A stretch of 64,000 nt of DNA from Nitrosomonas nitrosa (GCF_003051105.1 NZ_QAOO01000007.1:96462-160461); one strand, 5' to 3'; counted from the stretch's first letter, positions 9,570 through 19,144 are shown. Numbers and translations: made by a program. The notes: generated by a model not told the origin, from the letters alone.

Positions 9570-10316
9570 ATGCAACAAAATGCACTTGAAAATTATTTGA
9601 ACCAATTATTGGATATTCCACGTTTTCATGATTATTGCCCAAACGGACTGCAAGTGGAAGGGCGCACTCATATCCATAATTTAATCAGTGGCGTAACGGC
9701 TTCACTGGATTTCCTGAATAATGCGGTTGCCATGGATGCCGATGCCGTCCTAGTCCACCATGGATACTTCTGGCGTGGTGAAGATCCTGCCTTACGCGGC
9801 ATGAAGTATCGTCGTATCGCTTTATTGATAAAACATGAAATCAATTTATTTGCCTATCATTTACCATTGGATGCGCACATCGAGCTCGGCAACAACGCAC
9901 AGTTAGGGAAAAAATTAAATTTCATGACAAAAGGCTACTTCGGCGAACAAAATCTAGCGGTATATGGCCAGCCAATACATGAGTTAACCCTACAACAGCT
10001 AGAAGCGCAAATATCATCTACTTTAGTTCGCAAACCCGTGATCATAGGCGATCCAGCCAAATCTATCCGGCGCGTAGCATGGTGCACCGGTGCTGCTCAG
10101 AGCTATTTCGAGGAAGCTATCCGATTGGGTGTAGACGCATTCATTACTGGCGAGATTTCCGAACAAAACGTGCATGCGGCGCGGGAATCAGGGGTTGCAT
10201 TCATTTCAGCTGGACATCATGCAACCGAGCGTTATGGCGTGCAAGCACTGGGAGAACATATTGCCCAGCAATTCAATATCGATCACCAATTCGTAGATTC
10301 GGATAACCCAGTTTGA
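9570..10316 (+). CDS. Nif3-like dinuclear metal centre protein (YbgI family)
   Basis: A 248-residue protein of the Nif3/YbgI family, which forms hexameric toroids with a di-metal site in each subunit. The conserved metal-ligand segments are visible: VLVHHGYFW, FAYHLPLDAH and the C-terminal GHHATERYG. The family's biochemical role is unsettled; a GTP cyclohydrolase-like activity has been discussed for some members, but the sequence does not decide. The start MQQNALENYLNQLLD is typical. It faces away from the degS-like gene over a short gap. Betaproteobacterial genomes often place Nif3 beside a DegS/DegQ-like protease, as here. Confidence 0.9.
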   Translation: MQQNALENYLNQLLDIPRFHDYCPNGLQVEGRTHIHNLISGVTASLDFLNNAVAMDADAVLVHHGYFWRGEDPALRGMKYRRIALLIKHEINLFAYHLPLDAHIELGNNAQLGKKLNFMTKGYFGEQNLAVYGQPIHELTLQQLEAQISSTLVRKPVIIGDPAKSIRRVAWCTGAAQSYFEEAIRLGVDAFITGEISEQNVHAARESGVAFISAGHHATERYGVQALGEHIAQQFNIDHQFVDSDNPV

Positions 10317-10391
10317 TTCGATCGATCACAAATGAAAAAAGAATAGCCAGAAATAATCACCCTCTTATTATAAAAATGCCTCTAAAAGCCA

Positions 10392-10502
10392 TTAATCTTT
10401 TTTCTTGTCCTTATCCTTGTCCTTCTTTTTTGGCAAAGTCCACCAAATGATAAAAAGAAACAATCCCAGCGCCACTGCAGCTTCAACAGCTAATATCCAC
10501 AT
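10392..10502 (-). CDS. Small single-span membrane protein (36 residues)
   Basis: A 36-residue frame on the minus strand between nif3 and mltA. It reads MWILAVEAAVALGLFLFIIW and continues WTLPKKKDKD with a long lysine/aspartate tail. This is one transmembrane helix followed by a strongly basic-acidic cytoplasmic tail, so positive-inside orientation puts the N-terminus outside. A weak purine-rich ribosome-binding site (GCGGA) precedes the ATG. The composition is unlike random translation: uninterrupted helix, then a pure charged tail ending at the stop. I do not recognise a family and assign no function. Confidence 0.6.
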   Translation of the reverse strand: MWILAVEAAVALGLFLFIIWWTLPKKKDKDKDKKKD

Positions 10503-10564
10503 ATTTTTCCGCTTGTTGTATAGTTTGTAATTATTTATGAGATATAACTTTATCTAAAAACTCG

Positions 10565-11788
10565 ATGAAAAACCAATCAACTTTAGCTGTTCTTGCATTT
10601 TTACTGGGGTGGCTTACCGCTTGCAAAACCGACACAATCTCGCCAGCACCTGTCCCGACGCCTTCCTCTCCAACTGCTAGCGCAAAAACGCCTGTCAATC
10701 CTTCGCCCTCCCCGATTACCCCAAGCATCAGTAAGCTCAAAGCAGTCGATTGGTCTCAGTTGAAGCAATGGGAGCAGGATACCTTTTTGCCGGCATGGAG
10801 CGCGTTCCTGCAAAGCTGCAATGCTTTAAGAAATCAGCCTTTATGGCGTGAATCCTGCAATCAAGCAAATGCAATCAAACAGCCCAATGAAAATACCATC
10901 AGGCACTTCTTCAAGCACCATTTCATCCCGCATCAAGTATTCAATCTGGATGGCAGCGACGAAGGGTTAATCACGGGCTATTATGAGCCATTGCTAAGAG
11001 GCAGCCGCACACCCAATCATCAATATCGCTATCCATTATATGCACCGCCCGATGAATTGCTCATCATTGATTTAGGCGACGTTTATCCAGAGCTCAAGAA
11101 TCTACAACTGCGTGGCCGCCTGGAGGGCCGTAAGGTGGTGCCCTACTATAGCCGTGCGGAAATTGAAAACAATCTTCCTGCATTGAAAGGAAGGGAATTG
11201 CTATGGGTGGACGATCAAGTCGAACTTTTTTTCCTGCAGATTCAGGGTTCCGGTCGTATTGTGCTAGAAAATGGAGAAATTCTTCGAGTTGGATATGCTG
11301 AACAAAATGGCCATCCCTATCAATCAATCGGTAGACTGCTGGTTGAACGAGGCGAACTACCATTGGAACGCGCCTCCATGCAAGGAATTAAATACTGGGG
11401 ACAACAAAACCCTGATAAATTGACTGAATTACTGCATCAGAATTCACGCTTCATTTTCTTCCGCGAGCTTCCAGACAACTTACCCGGCCCAGTCGGTGCG
11501 CTCGGCGTGCCACTCACTGCGGGTAGAAGCCTCGCCATCGACCCACGTGCCGTACCGCAAGGCGCTCCCGTCCTGCTCTCTACCACCTGGCCGAATACCA
11601 ATCAACCGCTCAATCGGCTGATGGTGGCTCAAGATACCGGCAGTGCGATCAAAGGGGGTGTACGTGCCGATTTCTTCTGGGGATATGGCCAGGAAGCAGC
11701 GAATCAAGCAGGAAAAATGAAGCAGAAAGGTAAAATGTGGGTATTGTTACCCAAGAATTATGCTTCACATCTTCAGGCGAAGAAATAG
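10565..11788 (+). CDS. mltA: Membrane-bound lytic murein transglycosylase A
   Basis: A 407-residue outer-membrane lipoprotein. The lipobox is LTAC with Cys20 as the lipidated residue, followed by a Pro/Ser/Thr-rich linker to about residue 58. MltA cleaves the glycan strand between MurNAc and GlcNAc and leaves a 1,6-anhydro end, for wall turnover. Family landmarks include GLITGYYEPLLRGSR, the double-psi barrel segment FFLQIQGSGRI, and the catalytic-aspartate region VAQDTGSAIKGGVRADFFWG near the C-terminus. Length is typical. It is flanked by the tiny membrane-protein gene and faces dsbC tail to tail across a hairpin. Confidence 0.93.
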   Translation: MKNQSTLAVLAFLLGWLTACKTDTISPAPVPTPSSPTASAKTPVNPSPSPITPSISKLKAVDWSQLKQWEQDTFLPAWSAFLQSCNALRNQPLWRESCNQANAIKQPNENTIRHFFKHHFIPHQVFNLDGSDEGLITGYYEPLLRGSRTPNHQYRYPLYAPPDELLIIDLGDVYPELKNLQLRGRLEGRKVVPYYSRAEIENNLPALKGRELLWVDDQVELFFLQIQGSGRIVLENGEILRVGYAEQNGHPYQSIGRLLVERGELPLERASMQGIKYWGQQNPDKLTELLHQNSRFIFFRELPDNLPGPVGALGVPLTAGRSLAIDPRAVPQGAPVLLSTTWPNTNQPLNRLMVAQDTGSAIKGGVRADFFWGYGQEAANQAGKMKQKGKMWVLLPKNYASHLQAKK

Positions 11789-11790
11789 AG

Positions 11791-11827
11791 ATATACTCAG
11801 GCTGCTGCATCAGCAGTCTGAGTATAT
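11791..11827. terminator. Hairpin between converging mltA and dsbC
   Basis: An inverted repeat of about 17 bp with one mismatch (ATATACTCAGGCTGCTG and its near complement) and a 3-nt loop lies between the stop codons of two convergent genes. Position and stability suggest a bidirectional terminator, although the U-tract is poor on both strands. Confidence 0.55.
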
Positions 11828-11840
11828 AACCGTCAAACGC

Positions 11841-12554
11841 CTAATTTTTCCCTGTATTATTCAACCGTTTCTCGATTTCAGCAGCTGGAATCAAACCTGA
11901 CACGACCGATCCATCCGCAAAAATCAAAGTCGGTGTACCGGTAACCCGATGTTTCTGGCCAGATTGAAGCAACGTATTTAGGGGTGTTTCACAATCCTTA
12001 CCGGTGGGGGTAATGCCGCGCAGCATAAAATCATCCCACGCTTTGAGCCGATCCGCCGAGCACCAAATCGCCGTAGCTGTCGGCATTGAATTCCTTAGTA
12101 TAGGATAAAGCAAGGTATAAATGGTAACGTCCGTTACATTGGCAAGTTCTTCTTCTAATTTTTTGCAATAGGGACAATGGGGGTCGGAATAAACGATCAG
12201 CATTCGTTTTCCATTTCCTTTAACTGCTTTGATTCCCAGTTCCAGAGGCAAGGTATCGATCGCTATTCGCCTCGCATCTTTGATTTGCTGCATGCGTTCA
12301 CTCGTCAGACTTACCCGTGTCTGGGTATCAACAACGTGCCCCAGAAAGAAATACTTAGCTTGCTCATCGGTATAGAAGATCTCGCCGCCTACTACCACTT
12401 CATAAAGACCTAAATAGGGGGTTTTACGGAGGCTTTCGATCTCGCTTTCAGGAAAATGCACCTGGATCGATTTTTTAAGCTGCGTCTCATCAGCCGAAGC
12501 ATAGTTGAAAACAAAGCCTAGCAACACAAGCACTAAAATGTGATGTAAACGCAT
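11841..12554 (-). CDS. dsbC: Thiol:disulfide interchange protein DsbC
   Basis: A 237-residue periplasmic protein with a signal peptide (cleavage likely after NYASA, residue 21). An N-terminal dimerisation domain (about 22-85) leads into a thioredoxin-fold domain with the active-site motif Cys127-Pro-Tyr-Cys130 in YSDPHCPYCKKL. The cis-proline loop is VTGTPTLIF. DsbC is a disulfide isomerase that reshuffles wrong disulfides; DsbD keeps it reduced. The conserved second cysteine pair of the family is present (Cys164 in AIWCSADRL and the Cys of GKDCETPL). It follows the ubiH-like gene on the same strand, a pairing seen in many betaproteobacteria. Confidence 0.93.
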   Translation of the reverse strand: MRLHHILVLVLLGFVFNYASADETQLKKSIQVHFPESEIESLRKTPYLGLYEVVVGGEIFYTDEQAKYFFLGHVVDTQTRVSLTSERMQQIKDARRIAIDTLPLELGIKAVKGNGKRMLIVYSDPHCPYCKKLEEELANVTDVTIYTLLYPILRNSMPTATAIWCSADRLKAWDDFMLRGITPTGKDCETPLNTLLQSGQKHRVTGTPTLIFADGSVVSGLIPAAEIEKRLNNTGKN

Positions 12555-12600
12555 GATTATTCCTACTCCTGTTTAAAAATTAGAATTCAGTATGCCTATT

Positions 12601-13770
12601 TCAACTCAGTGCATGTTGCATCAACCTATTTTTTAATAGCGGCATGCGATTAGTCATCTCGAAACCTAGATTGCGCAAGCGAATCAAAATCGGGTCTGCG
12701 CTACCAAACAATTTTTGCAAACCGTCAGTCACCAATTCCATCGCCAGAATGTCTTCTTTTCGCGCACGCTCATAGCGGCGTAACAATCGATAATCGCCAC
12801 AATCCGTCTGCAGGCCACGATTTATCAGGATTCCCGCCAGTTCACGCGCATCACGCAAACCGAGATTGACTCCTTGCCCCGCCAAGGGATGAATGCCATG
12901 TGCCGCATCACCGATCAGCACTAATCTTGGTTTTACCAGTGTTCTGACATGGACAAAATTCAGTGGAAAACCGATCGGTTGAGTCACTAATTGTAACTTT
13001 CCAAGCGTATGGTTAGCAGCCACAGCCACCTCTTGGCATAATGCCTCATCGGATAGCGCACGCAACTTGTTCGCTTGAGATTCGTTCGCAGACCAAACCA
13101 TAGAAACATGCTCATTGGGTAATGGCAAAAACGCCAGTACGCCATCTCTCCGGAACCACTGATACGCCGTGTTGTAGTGAGGCAATTGTGTGCTGAAATT
13201 GGCTACCAGGCCTATTTGATGATAGGCATGCTGCGTCACTTCAATCCCTGCTTGTTTTCTTACCCATGAATTGACACCATCCGCACCGATAACCAATGCG
13301 GCTTGCAGTATATTGCCATCCGACAATTGCAAATCAACCCATGATTCCTGCCATGTAAGCGAAACACATTGCGCTGGACAAAAAATCGTCAGATTTTCAT
13401 CCAATTGGGTAAGCGCATTCCACACCACATTTTGTAATTGCCGGTTCTCGGCGATAAATGCCAGTTCGGGCAAACCACTGTCGTAGGCACTAAAATCAAG
13501 TCTTGCAGCACCATCGTCACCAAACACCTTCATTTCATAAATAGGTGTGAGGCGCTCTTTGGCAAGTTGCTGCCATAGACCCAACGATTGCAGAAAAGCA
13601 GCGCTTCCCGGGCTAATCGCATAAATCCGGCTATCCCAGCCAGCATCTTCCGGGATTGGCGCAGGTGCACGTGACTCAATGAGCGCCACCTTTAACCCGC
13701 TTTCTTTCAGCGCAGCAATCAGGCTCGCACCGACCAGCCCCCCACCGATCACAACAATATCGAATTTCAT
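12601..13770 (-). CDS. UbiH/UbiF/VisC-family FAD-dependent monooxygenase
   Basis: A 389-residue flavoprotein hydroxylase of ubiquinone synthesis. It has the N-terminal FAD-binding Rossmann motif (DIVVIGGGLVGASLIAAL), the middle NAD(P)H/FAD motif around LVIGADGVNSWVRK, and the GD motif LVLIGDAAHGIHPLAGQGVN. Members add a hydroxyl to ring positions 5, 6 or 8 of the quinone precursor; the exact position cannot be assigned from sequence here. I use the ATG at 13770, which gives MKFDIVVIGGG; the frame is open to 13815 but the extra residues do not fit the family. It lies 46 bp upstream of dsbC and diverges from the tRNA gene. Confidence 0.9.
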   Translation of the reverse strand: MKFDIVVIGGGLVGASLIAALKESGLKVALIESRAPAPIPEDAGWDSRIYAISPGSAAFLQSLGLWQQLAKERLTPIYEMKVFGDDGAARLDFSAYDSGLPELAFIAENRQLQNVVWNALTQLDENLTIFCPAQCVSLTWQESWVDLQLSDGNILQAALVIGADGVNSWVRKQAGIEVTQHAYHQIGLVANFSTQLPHYNTAYQWFRRDGVLAFLPLPNEHVSMVWSANESQANKLRALSDEALCQEVAVAANHTLGKLQLVTQPIGFPLNFVHVRTLVKPRLVLIGDAAHGIHPLAGQGVNLGLRDARELAGILINRGLQTDCGDYRLLRRYERARKEDILAMELVTDGLQKLFGSADPILIRLRNLGFEMTNRMPLLKNRLMQHALS

Positions 13771-13889
13771 AATTGGATTATACAGACGCTTTTTATAAGG
13801 GAACACTGCAAACACAGAATGGAGACATTATTATAACAATCTTGACAGTTCTCCCACTCCAAAGGCACAATGCACGCTTTCATTTCTAT

Positions 13890-13965
13890 GGCGAATTAGC
13901 TCAGTGGTTAGAGCAGCGGAATCATAATCCGTTGGTCCGGGGTTCAAATCCCTGATTCGCCACCA
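13890..13965 (+). tRNA. tRNA with anticodon CAT (tRNA-Ile2 or elongator tRNA-Met)
   Basis: A complete cloverleaf of 76 nt. The acceptor stem pairs GGCGAAT with ATTCGCC; the D arm is GCTC/GAGC; the anticodon stem GCGGA/TCCGT encloses loop ATCATAA with CAT at positions 34-36; the T arm carries TTCAAAT; and CCA is encoded. The anticodon fits elongator Met or the AUA-reading Ile tRNA whose C34 becomes lysidine. The TTAGCTCAGTGGTTAGAGCAG body resembles bacterial Ile2 more than elongator Met. Initiator tRNA is ruled out because the first and last acceptor bases are paired and the anticodon stem lacks three G-C pairs. Confidence 0.92.
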
Positions 13966-14345
13966 CTCCTACCCCGGTTTAAGGCCAAGAAAAAATGTCT
14001 GACAATTCTTGATACTTACACTGTTAGCCATGATCGCTCAATCATTAACAAATGCGAAGCAATCCAACCAAACTGATGATTGCCCCTTGGAACTCTGTTA
14101 AACAGTTTGCTCAAACGGCTGATCTGATGCCAAATAGCCAACAGGGCGCGAAAACGAGCCGCAGACAGCGTGACCGTACGGTGAATAGCCGACGAAATAG
14201 TTAGATAAATTTATAAATGGAGCAAGAAGTACCGGCAAGGGCTTTTGATGAAATGACAAAGACTGGCACACACAGCGATTACCCTTTAGAAAAGCTAACC
14301 GGCCTTCATTACACTCGATAAATGAAACGCAAAAAAGTGGGATAG
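13966..14345. other. Gap after the tRNA gene, no supported gene
   Basis: About 380 bp between the tRNA and the 24-codon membrane-peptide gene. Short frames occur (for example a Gln/Arg-rich run in the plus direction around 14080-14200), but none has a ribosome-binding site, a known motif or adequate length. The stretch could be the decayed remains of a gene. I see no insertion-sequence ends and no copy of the tRNA 3' end that would mark an integration site. Confidence 0.3.
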
Positions 14346-14420
14346 CTAAAAATAACTAACCATTAAATAAATATAGCCGATCACAAAGATAGATGCGATA
14401 ACAATGACGAGTAATTTCAT
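14346..14420 (-). CDS. Tiny single-span membrane peptide (24 residues)
   Basis: A 24-residue frame starting at the ATG at 14420: MKLLVIVIASIFVIGYIYL followed by MVSYF and a TAG stop. It is a single hydrophobic helix with one lysine at the start. The support is the near-consensus Shine-Dalgarno AAGGAGG about 9 nt before the ATG, far better than those of most genes nearby. No family can be assigned. Tiny hydrophobic peptides of this kind often regulate or stabilise larger membrane complexes, but that is general knowledge, not evidence here. It is far too short for routine gene finders. Confidence 0.6.
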   Translation of the reverse strand: MKLLVIVIASIFVIGYIYLMVSYF

Positions 14421-14580
14421 TTTCTCTATTCCTCCTTGGTTAGTTATTTACAGAATTTTGAGTATTTTAACAATAAAAGCAAAAAGGTCTTTATTTTTTG
14501 GTTTCTGACTATTGTTTCATACGCTCAACCATGCCAACCAAATCATCTAGGTGAGCTTTCTATAATGGTTACTGAGTACA

Positions 14581-14720
14581 GAGCATCTCTAAAAATCCTA
14601 ATTTCGTCACAATACATCGTTTTCGCGAAAAATGTTTCCTTACCTATCAATCATAGGCAGCGTCAACATTTTTTGCTCTAGCCTCGTCTTGTTCAAGACT
14701 CTGAATTTTTAGAGGTACCT
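14581..14720. repeat. MITE-like intergenic repeat, copy A
   Basis: This stretch shares long blocks with 20612-20758: CGTCACAATACATCGTT, CAACATTTTTTGCTCT and CCTCGTCTTGTT occur in both copies in the same order and spacing, with diverged bases between. Copy A is bounded by an imperfect inverted repeat (TCTCTAAAAATC on the left, ATTTTTAGAGG on the right), as expected of a non-autonomous mobile element. Its right edge runs to within 5 nt of the murJ start codon and supplies the AGAGG that serves as ribosome-binding site. Confidence 0.7.
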
Positions 14721-14724
14721 TACA

Positions 14725-16263
14725 TTGAATCTACTCAAAGCACTCGCGACTATCAGTAGCATGACACTGGTTTCACGTATTCTTGGATTCTTGCGAGACG
14801 CGCTTATCGCCAGAACTTTTGGTGCAGGCATGGCAAGCGATGCTTTCTTTGTCGCATTCCGAATACCTAATCTATTGCGCCGATTATTTGCAGAAGGCGC
14901 CTTTTCACAAGCGTTCGTACCCATCCTCGCCGAATATAAAAACCGCCGTTCAGCAGAGGAAACCCGTAATCTTATCGACCATGTTGCCACACTGCTGGGA
15001 ATAGCACTCAGTATTGTAACGCTAGTGGGAATATTAGCTGCACCCGTGATCATTTACGTTAGCGCCCCAGGGTTTTCTGCCGATCAGGAAAAATTCACAC
15101 TGACGATCGAACTTCTTCGTATCACCTTTCCTTACATACTGTTTATTTCTTTCGTGGCGCTCGCAGGCGGCATACTTAATACCTATAGTAAATTTTCAAT
15201 TCCCGCATTCACGCCTGTATTACTGAATCTATCATTTATCGGTTGCGCCTTATGGTTAGCACCTTTACTTGACCCCCCGGTACTCGCCTTGGCATGGGCC
15301 GTTTTTATCGGAGGGGTGTTGCAATTTGCGTTTCAAATACCATTTCTGATTCGCATCAAACGGATGCCGCGCCTACGATTCAAATCCAAGGATACGGGCG
15401 CATGGCGCGTACTCAAGTTGATGGGGCCAGCAGTTTTTGGCGTATCTATTGGGCAGATCAGTATGCTGATCAACACGATATTCGCTTCCTTGCTTGTCAC
15501 CGGCAGTGTTTCCTGGCTTTATTATGCCGATCGATTGATGGAGTTTCCGGCAGGATTACTCGGTGTCGCTCTAGGCACGATCTTACTCCCCTCTTTATCT
15601 CGCCACTATACCAGTCAGAATAACGACCACTATTCGCGCCTGCTAGATTGGGGGCTGCGGTTAACTGTCATGCTGACACTGCCAGCCGCCATCGCATTGG
15701 CTATGCTCGCAACACCGCTTATCACAACACTCTTTTACTATGGCGTATTTACAGAGGAAGATGTTTGGATGACACGCCAAGCGCTTATCGCCTATAGCGT
15801 AGGATTGCTGGGATTAATTCTCGTGAAAGTGCTTGCCCCTGGATTTTATGCCCGGCAAAACATAAAAACCCCCGTCAAAATTGCTATCGTCACGCTCATC
15901 GCAACTCAACTGATGAATCTTGCCTTTATCTTTCCATTGCAACACGCTGGCCTAGCTTTAGCTATTGGCCTCGGTGCCTGTCTTAACGCCGGATTACTCT
16001 ACTACAAGCTTCGTCACTATGCTATTTATCAACCGCAACCAGGCTGGACAGTTTTTATGCTGAAAATTTTAGCGGCGTTAACCGTAATGGGAGGCGTGTT
16101 ATGGTTCGCAGCTGGCAGTGACGTATCATGGCTGCAGTACACCGCGCAGGAGCGAGCTTTACGCCTGACGCAAGTCGTTTTTCTGGGAGCGATCGCCTAC
16201 TTTGCCACCTTATGGTCTTTAGGATTTCGCTTAAGCGATTTTTCTCGGCATGGTGAAGCGTAA
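14725..16263 (+). CDS. murJ: Lipid II flippase MurJ (MviN)
   Basis: A 512-residue polytopic protein of the MATE/MOP superfamily with about 14 transmembrane helices. MurJ moves lipid II from the inner to the outer face of the cytoplasmic membrane for peptidoglycan synthesis. Family sequence is evident from the start ([20 protein letters not shown], then [13 protein letters not shown]), including [19 protein letters not shown]. The start codon is TTG at 14725, chosen because translation from it gives the canonical N-terminus; AGAGG lies 9 nt upstream. The leader and ribosome-binding site lie within the repeat copy ending at 14720, so insertion of that element may have reset expression. The end of folE2 lies 18 bp downstream on the other strand. 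Confidence 0.95.
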   Translation: MNLLKALATISSMTLVSRILGFLRDALIARTFGAGMASDAFFVAFRIPNLLRRLFAEGAFSQAFVPILAEYKNRRSAEETRNLIDHVATLLGIALSIVTLVGILAAPVIIYVSAPGFSADQEKFTLTIELLRITFPYILFISFVALAGGILNTYSKFSIPAFTPVLLNLSFIGCALWLAPLLDPPVLALAWAVFIGGVLQFAFQIPFLIRIKRMPRLRFKSKDTGAWRVLKLMGPAVFGVSIGQISMLINTIFASLLVTGSVSWLYYADRLMEFPAGLLGVALGTILLPSLSRHYTSQNNDHYSRLLDWGLRLTVMLTLPAAIALAMLATPLITTLFYYGVFTEEDVWMTRQALIAYSVGLLGLILVKVLAPGFYARQNIKTPVKIAIVTLIATQLMNLAFIFPLQHAGLALAIGLGACLNAGLLYYKLRHYAIYQPQPGWTVFMLKILAALTVMGGVLWFAAGSDVSWLQYTAQERALRLTQVVFLGAIAYFATLWSLGFRLSDFSRHGEA

Positions 16264-16281
16264 AATCAAAGCGCTGTTTAT

Positions 16282-17097
16282 CTAAGAATGGGGCGCTGCC
16301 TTCCGCTTGTCTCGTTCAATCAATGCATATGCAGAATGATTATGAATCGACTCGAAGTTCTCTGATTCGACCACATAGGCATCAATGCGGTCATCTTTGT
16401 TCAATACTTCCGCAACATCACGCACGATATCTTCGACAAATTTCGGATTATCATACGCCCTCTCTGTCACAAATTTCTCATCTGGCCGTTTAAGTAAACC
16501 ATAAAGCTCGCAAGAAGCCTGGTCTTCCGCAATTCTGATAATATCTTCAATCCAAACAAAGCTGTTGGTACGAACGGATACTGTGACATGGGAGCGCTGG
16601 TTATGGGCTCCATAATCCGAAATTTTCTTCGAACATGGGCAAAGACTCGTTACGGGCACGACCACTTTCATGGTGAATTCATACTGACTTTTTTTAATTT
16701 CACCGGCAAAAGTCACTTCATAATCCAGCAAACTTTGGACACCAGAAATTGGTGCTGACTTATTAACAAAATAAGGAAAAGTCATTTCGATGTGACCCGA
16801 CTCTGATTCCAGCCTTGTAACCATCGCGCGCAAGATATCCTCAAATGATTCAACAGAAATCTCGCGTTCATGGCTATTCAAGATTTCGACAAATCGCGAC
16901 ATATGCGTTCCCTTAAAGTTATGGGGCAGATTGACGTACATATTGAAAACAGCGACTGTATGTTGTACGCCCCCATCTTTATCCGCCACTCGGACAGGAT
17001 GACGGATGGCTTTGATACCTACTCTATCAATTGCAATCCGCCGGGTATCCAACGTACTCTGCACATCGGCGATCGGTAAATCGGTTTGTTTGTTCAT
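16282..17097 (-). CDS. folE2: GTP cyclohydrolase FolE2
   Basis: A 271-residue GTP cyclohydrolase of the FolE2 (IB) type, which converts GTP to dihydroneopterin triphosphate as the first step of folate synthesis. The metal-binding cysteine lies in [20 protein letters not shown], the signature of the family. FolE2 uses several divalent metals, unlike the zinc-dependent FolE, and in many bacteria is induced in zinc limitation. The start at 17097 has a good ribosome-binding site (AGAAGGAAT). A 13-bp perfect palindrome lies about 60 bp upstream. The gene follows dxs on the same strand after a 200-bp gap. Confidence 0.94.
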   Translation of the reverse strand: MNKQTDLPIADVQSTLDTRRIAIDRVGIKAIRHPVRVADKDGGVQHTVAVFNMYVNLPHNFKGTHMSRFVEILNSHEREISVESFEDILRAMVTRLESESGHIEMTFPYFVNKSAPISGVQSLLDYEVTFAGEIKKSQYEFTMKVVVPVTSLCPCSKKISDYGAHNQRSHVTVSVRTNSFVWIEDIIRIAEDQASCELYGLLKRPDEKFVTERAYDNPKFVEDIVRDVAEVLNKDDRIDAYVVESENFESIHNHSAYALIERDKRKAAPHS

Positions 17098-17155
17098 GGT
17101 GATTCCTTCTGGAAAGATGGCGGCTATATGTTTTACTATTACAAGCCCCCAGAGA

Positions 17156-17168
17156 TGATAATTTATCA
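17156..17168. promoter_or_regulatory. Palindrome upstream of folE2, possible operator
   Basis: TGATAATTTATCA is a perfect 6+1+6 palindrome 59 bp upstream of the folE2 ATG, in the expected promoter region. FolE2 genes are often regulated by Zur, and many Fur-family operators are A/T-rich palindromes, so an operator is plausible. The sequence is shorter than a classical Zur box, so assignment to Zur is a guess. Confidence 0.3.
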
Positions 17169-17299
17169 GATAGGCAGCCTCATCCGCACCTGACTAAATA
17201 AACGTTTCTTAATCAGACCTTTGACAATATGGATGGTTCTAGAAGCACAGGACTCAGAGCATGCCTTAATCAAACAAACCCTTTCTGCCGCTTCATGCA

Positions 17300-19144
17300 T
17301 TACCCTGATAATTTGTTTTGCACTGATTTGATGATGCCATTTTTGTCTAACCCACAGTCTGCCAACATTTGTGCCGGGTCACCCTGGTCGATAAAATAAT
17401 CGGGCAAGCCCAACAAAAGCAGCTTAACCAGAATTCCTCTGTTTGCCAATGATTCCATCACGGCGCTCCCAGCTCCACCCATCACCGTATTTTCCTCAAC
17501 CGTGACCAGCAACTCATGGTTTGACGCAAGTTCTGCCACCAAATCATCATCAAGTGGCTTTACGAACCGCATATTAGCAACGGTTGCACCCAACACTTCC
17601 GCCGCTTCCAGGCAAGGCGCCAACATCGTGCCAAAAGCGAGCAAAGCGACCCTATCGCCCGTACGGCGTATCTCACCCCGCCCTAACGGCAGCGTGTGCA
17701 TTTCCTTTTGGACACTCACGCCCACTCCGGTGCCTCGTGGATATCTCACGGCTGTCGGTGTATTCATTTGATAAGCTGTATAGAGCATTTGGCGACATTC
17801 GTTTTCATCGGCAGGCGCCATCACCGTGATATTCGGAATACAGCGCAGATAGGTCAAATCGAAGCTACCCGCATGCGTCGGTCCATCTGCACCCACCAGC
17901 CCCGCACGATCAATAGCGAACACGACAGGCAAATTTTGAATAGCAACATCATGTATCAACTGGTCGTAAGCACGCTGTAAGAATGTTGAATAGATGGCCA
18001 CCACCGGTTTTAATCCATCACATGCCGCTCCGGCAGCGAACGTCACCGCGTGTTGCTCTGCAATTCCAACATCGAAGTAACGATCAGGGTATTCTTGAGA
18101 AAATCTGACGAGTCCCGACCCTTCTCGCATTGCAGGTGTAATACCGATCAAGCGAGGATCTTTAGCGGCCATATCACATAACCAATCACCAAATACTTGA
18201 TTGTATGTCGGTTTACTAGCTGGCTTGGAAATAATACCTTGAGCAGGATCAAATTTTCCGACACCGTGATAAAGAATTGGATCTTCCTCAGCCAACTTAT
18301 AACCCGCGCCCTTACGTGTAACAACATGTAAGAACTGGGGCCCATCAAGGTGTTTGATATTGTTCAGTGTCGTCAACAATACATCCAAATCATGTCCATC
18401 GATTGGCCCGATATAATTGAAGCCAAATTCCTCGAATAGTGTCCCCGGTGTCATCATGCCCTTAACATGTTCCTCTGCGCGGCGCGCCAGTTCCAAAACA
18501 GGGGGCACTACACCCAGCATCTTTTCCCCCGCACGGCGGGCCGTAGCATAAAATTTGCCAGACATCAATTTGGCAAGATAGTTATTGAGCGCACCCACGG
18601 GAGGGGAAATCGACATATCGTTATCATTCAAGATCACCAACAGATTGCTGTCCATCACCCCCGCGTTGTTCAGCGCCTCAAACGCCATGCCAGCACTCAT
18701 GGCCCCATCACCGATTACAGCAATGGCTCGCCGTTTTATGCCGCTCAACTGCGCAGCGATCGCCATACCCAAAGCGGCACTGATAGAAGTGCTCGAGTGC
18801 GCTGTACCAAATGCATCATATTCACTTTCGTCACGCCGCGGAAATCCGGCAATCCCTCCATGCATGCGCAACTTGATCATCCCCTCGCGCCGCCCTGTCA
18901 GTATCTTATGCGCATAAGTCTGATGCCCGACATCCCATACTAATCGGTCATAGGGGGTATTGAAAACATAATGCAAAGCGATGGTCAATTCGACAGTACC
19001 GAGATTTGAAGATAAATGTCCACCTGTTTTTGCCACCGATTCAATCAGAAATTGACGTAATTCATCGGCGATTTGTGGAAGCTGCTTGCGTTCGAGTTTT
19101 CTTAACTCGGCAGGTGTATTAACGCGTTCAAGTAAGGAGTACAT
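17300..19144 (-). CDS. dxs: 1-deoxy-D-xylulose-5-phosphate synthase
   Basis: A 614-residue thiamine diphosphate enzyme that condenses pyruvate with glyceraldehyde-3-phosphate, the entry step of the MEP isoprenoid pathway. The N-terminal half has the [19 protein letters not shown] segment and the ThDP/Mg motif [18 protein letters not shown], followed by [17 protein letters not shown]. The transketolase-like C-terminal half has [16 protein letters not shown] and [18 protein letters not shown]. Length is normal (about 620). It lies 50 bp downstream of ispA, so isoprenoid precursor supply and prenyl elongation are transcribed together (xseB-ispA-dxs). Confidence 0.97.
   Translation of the reverse strand: MYSLLERVNTPAELRKLERKQLPQIADELRQFLIESVAKTGGHLSSNLGTVELTIALHYVFNTPYDRLVWDVGHQTYAHKILTGRREGMIKLRMHGGIAGFPRRDESEYDAFGTAHSSTSISAALGMAIAAQLSGIKRRAIAVIGDGAMSAGMAFEALNNAGVMDSNLLVILNDNDMSISPPVGALNNYLAKLMSGKFYATARRAGEKMLGVVPPVLELARRAEEHVKGMMTPGTLFEEFGFNYIGPIDGHDLDVLLTTLNNIKHLDGPQFLHVVTRKGAGYKLAEEDPILYHGVGKFDPAQGIISKPASKPTYNQVFGDWLCDMAAKDPRLIGITPAMREGSGLVRFSQEYPDRYFDVGIAEQHAVTFAAGAACDGLKPVVAIYSTFLQRAYDQLIHDVAIQNLPVVFAIDRAGLVGADGPTHAGSFDLTYLRCIPNITVMAPADENECRQMLYTAYQMNTPTAVRYPRGTGVGVSVQKEMHTLPLGRGEIRRTGDRVALLAFGTMLAPCLEAAEVLGATVANMRFVKPLDDDLVAELASNHELLVTVEENTVMGGAGSAVMESLANRGILVKLLLLGLPDYFIDQGDPAQMLADCGLDKNGIIKSVQNKLSG

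Noticed and set aside
13773..13955. 60-codon plus-strand frame running through the tRNA gene
   Set aside because: It overlaps most of the tRNA and has no ribosome-binding site; the structured RNA explains the sequence.
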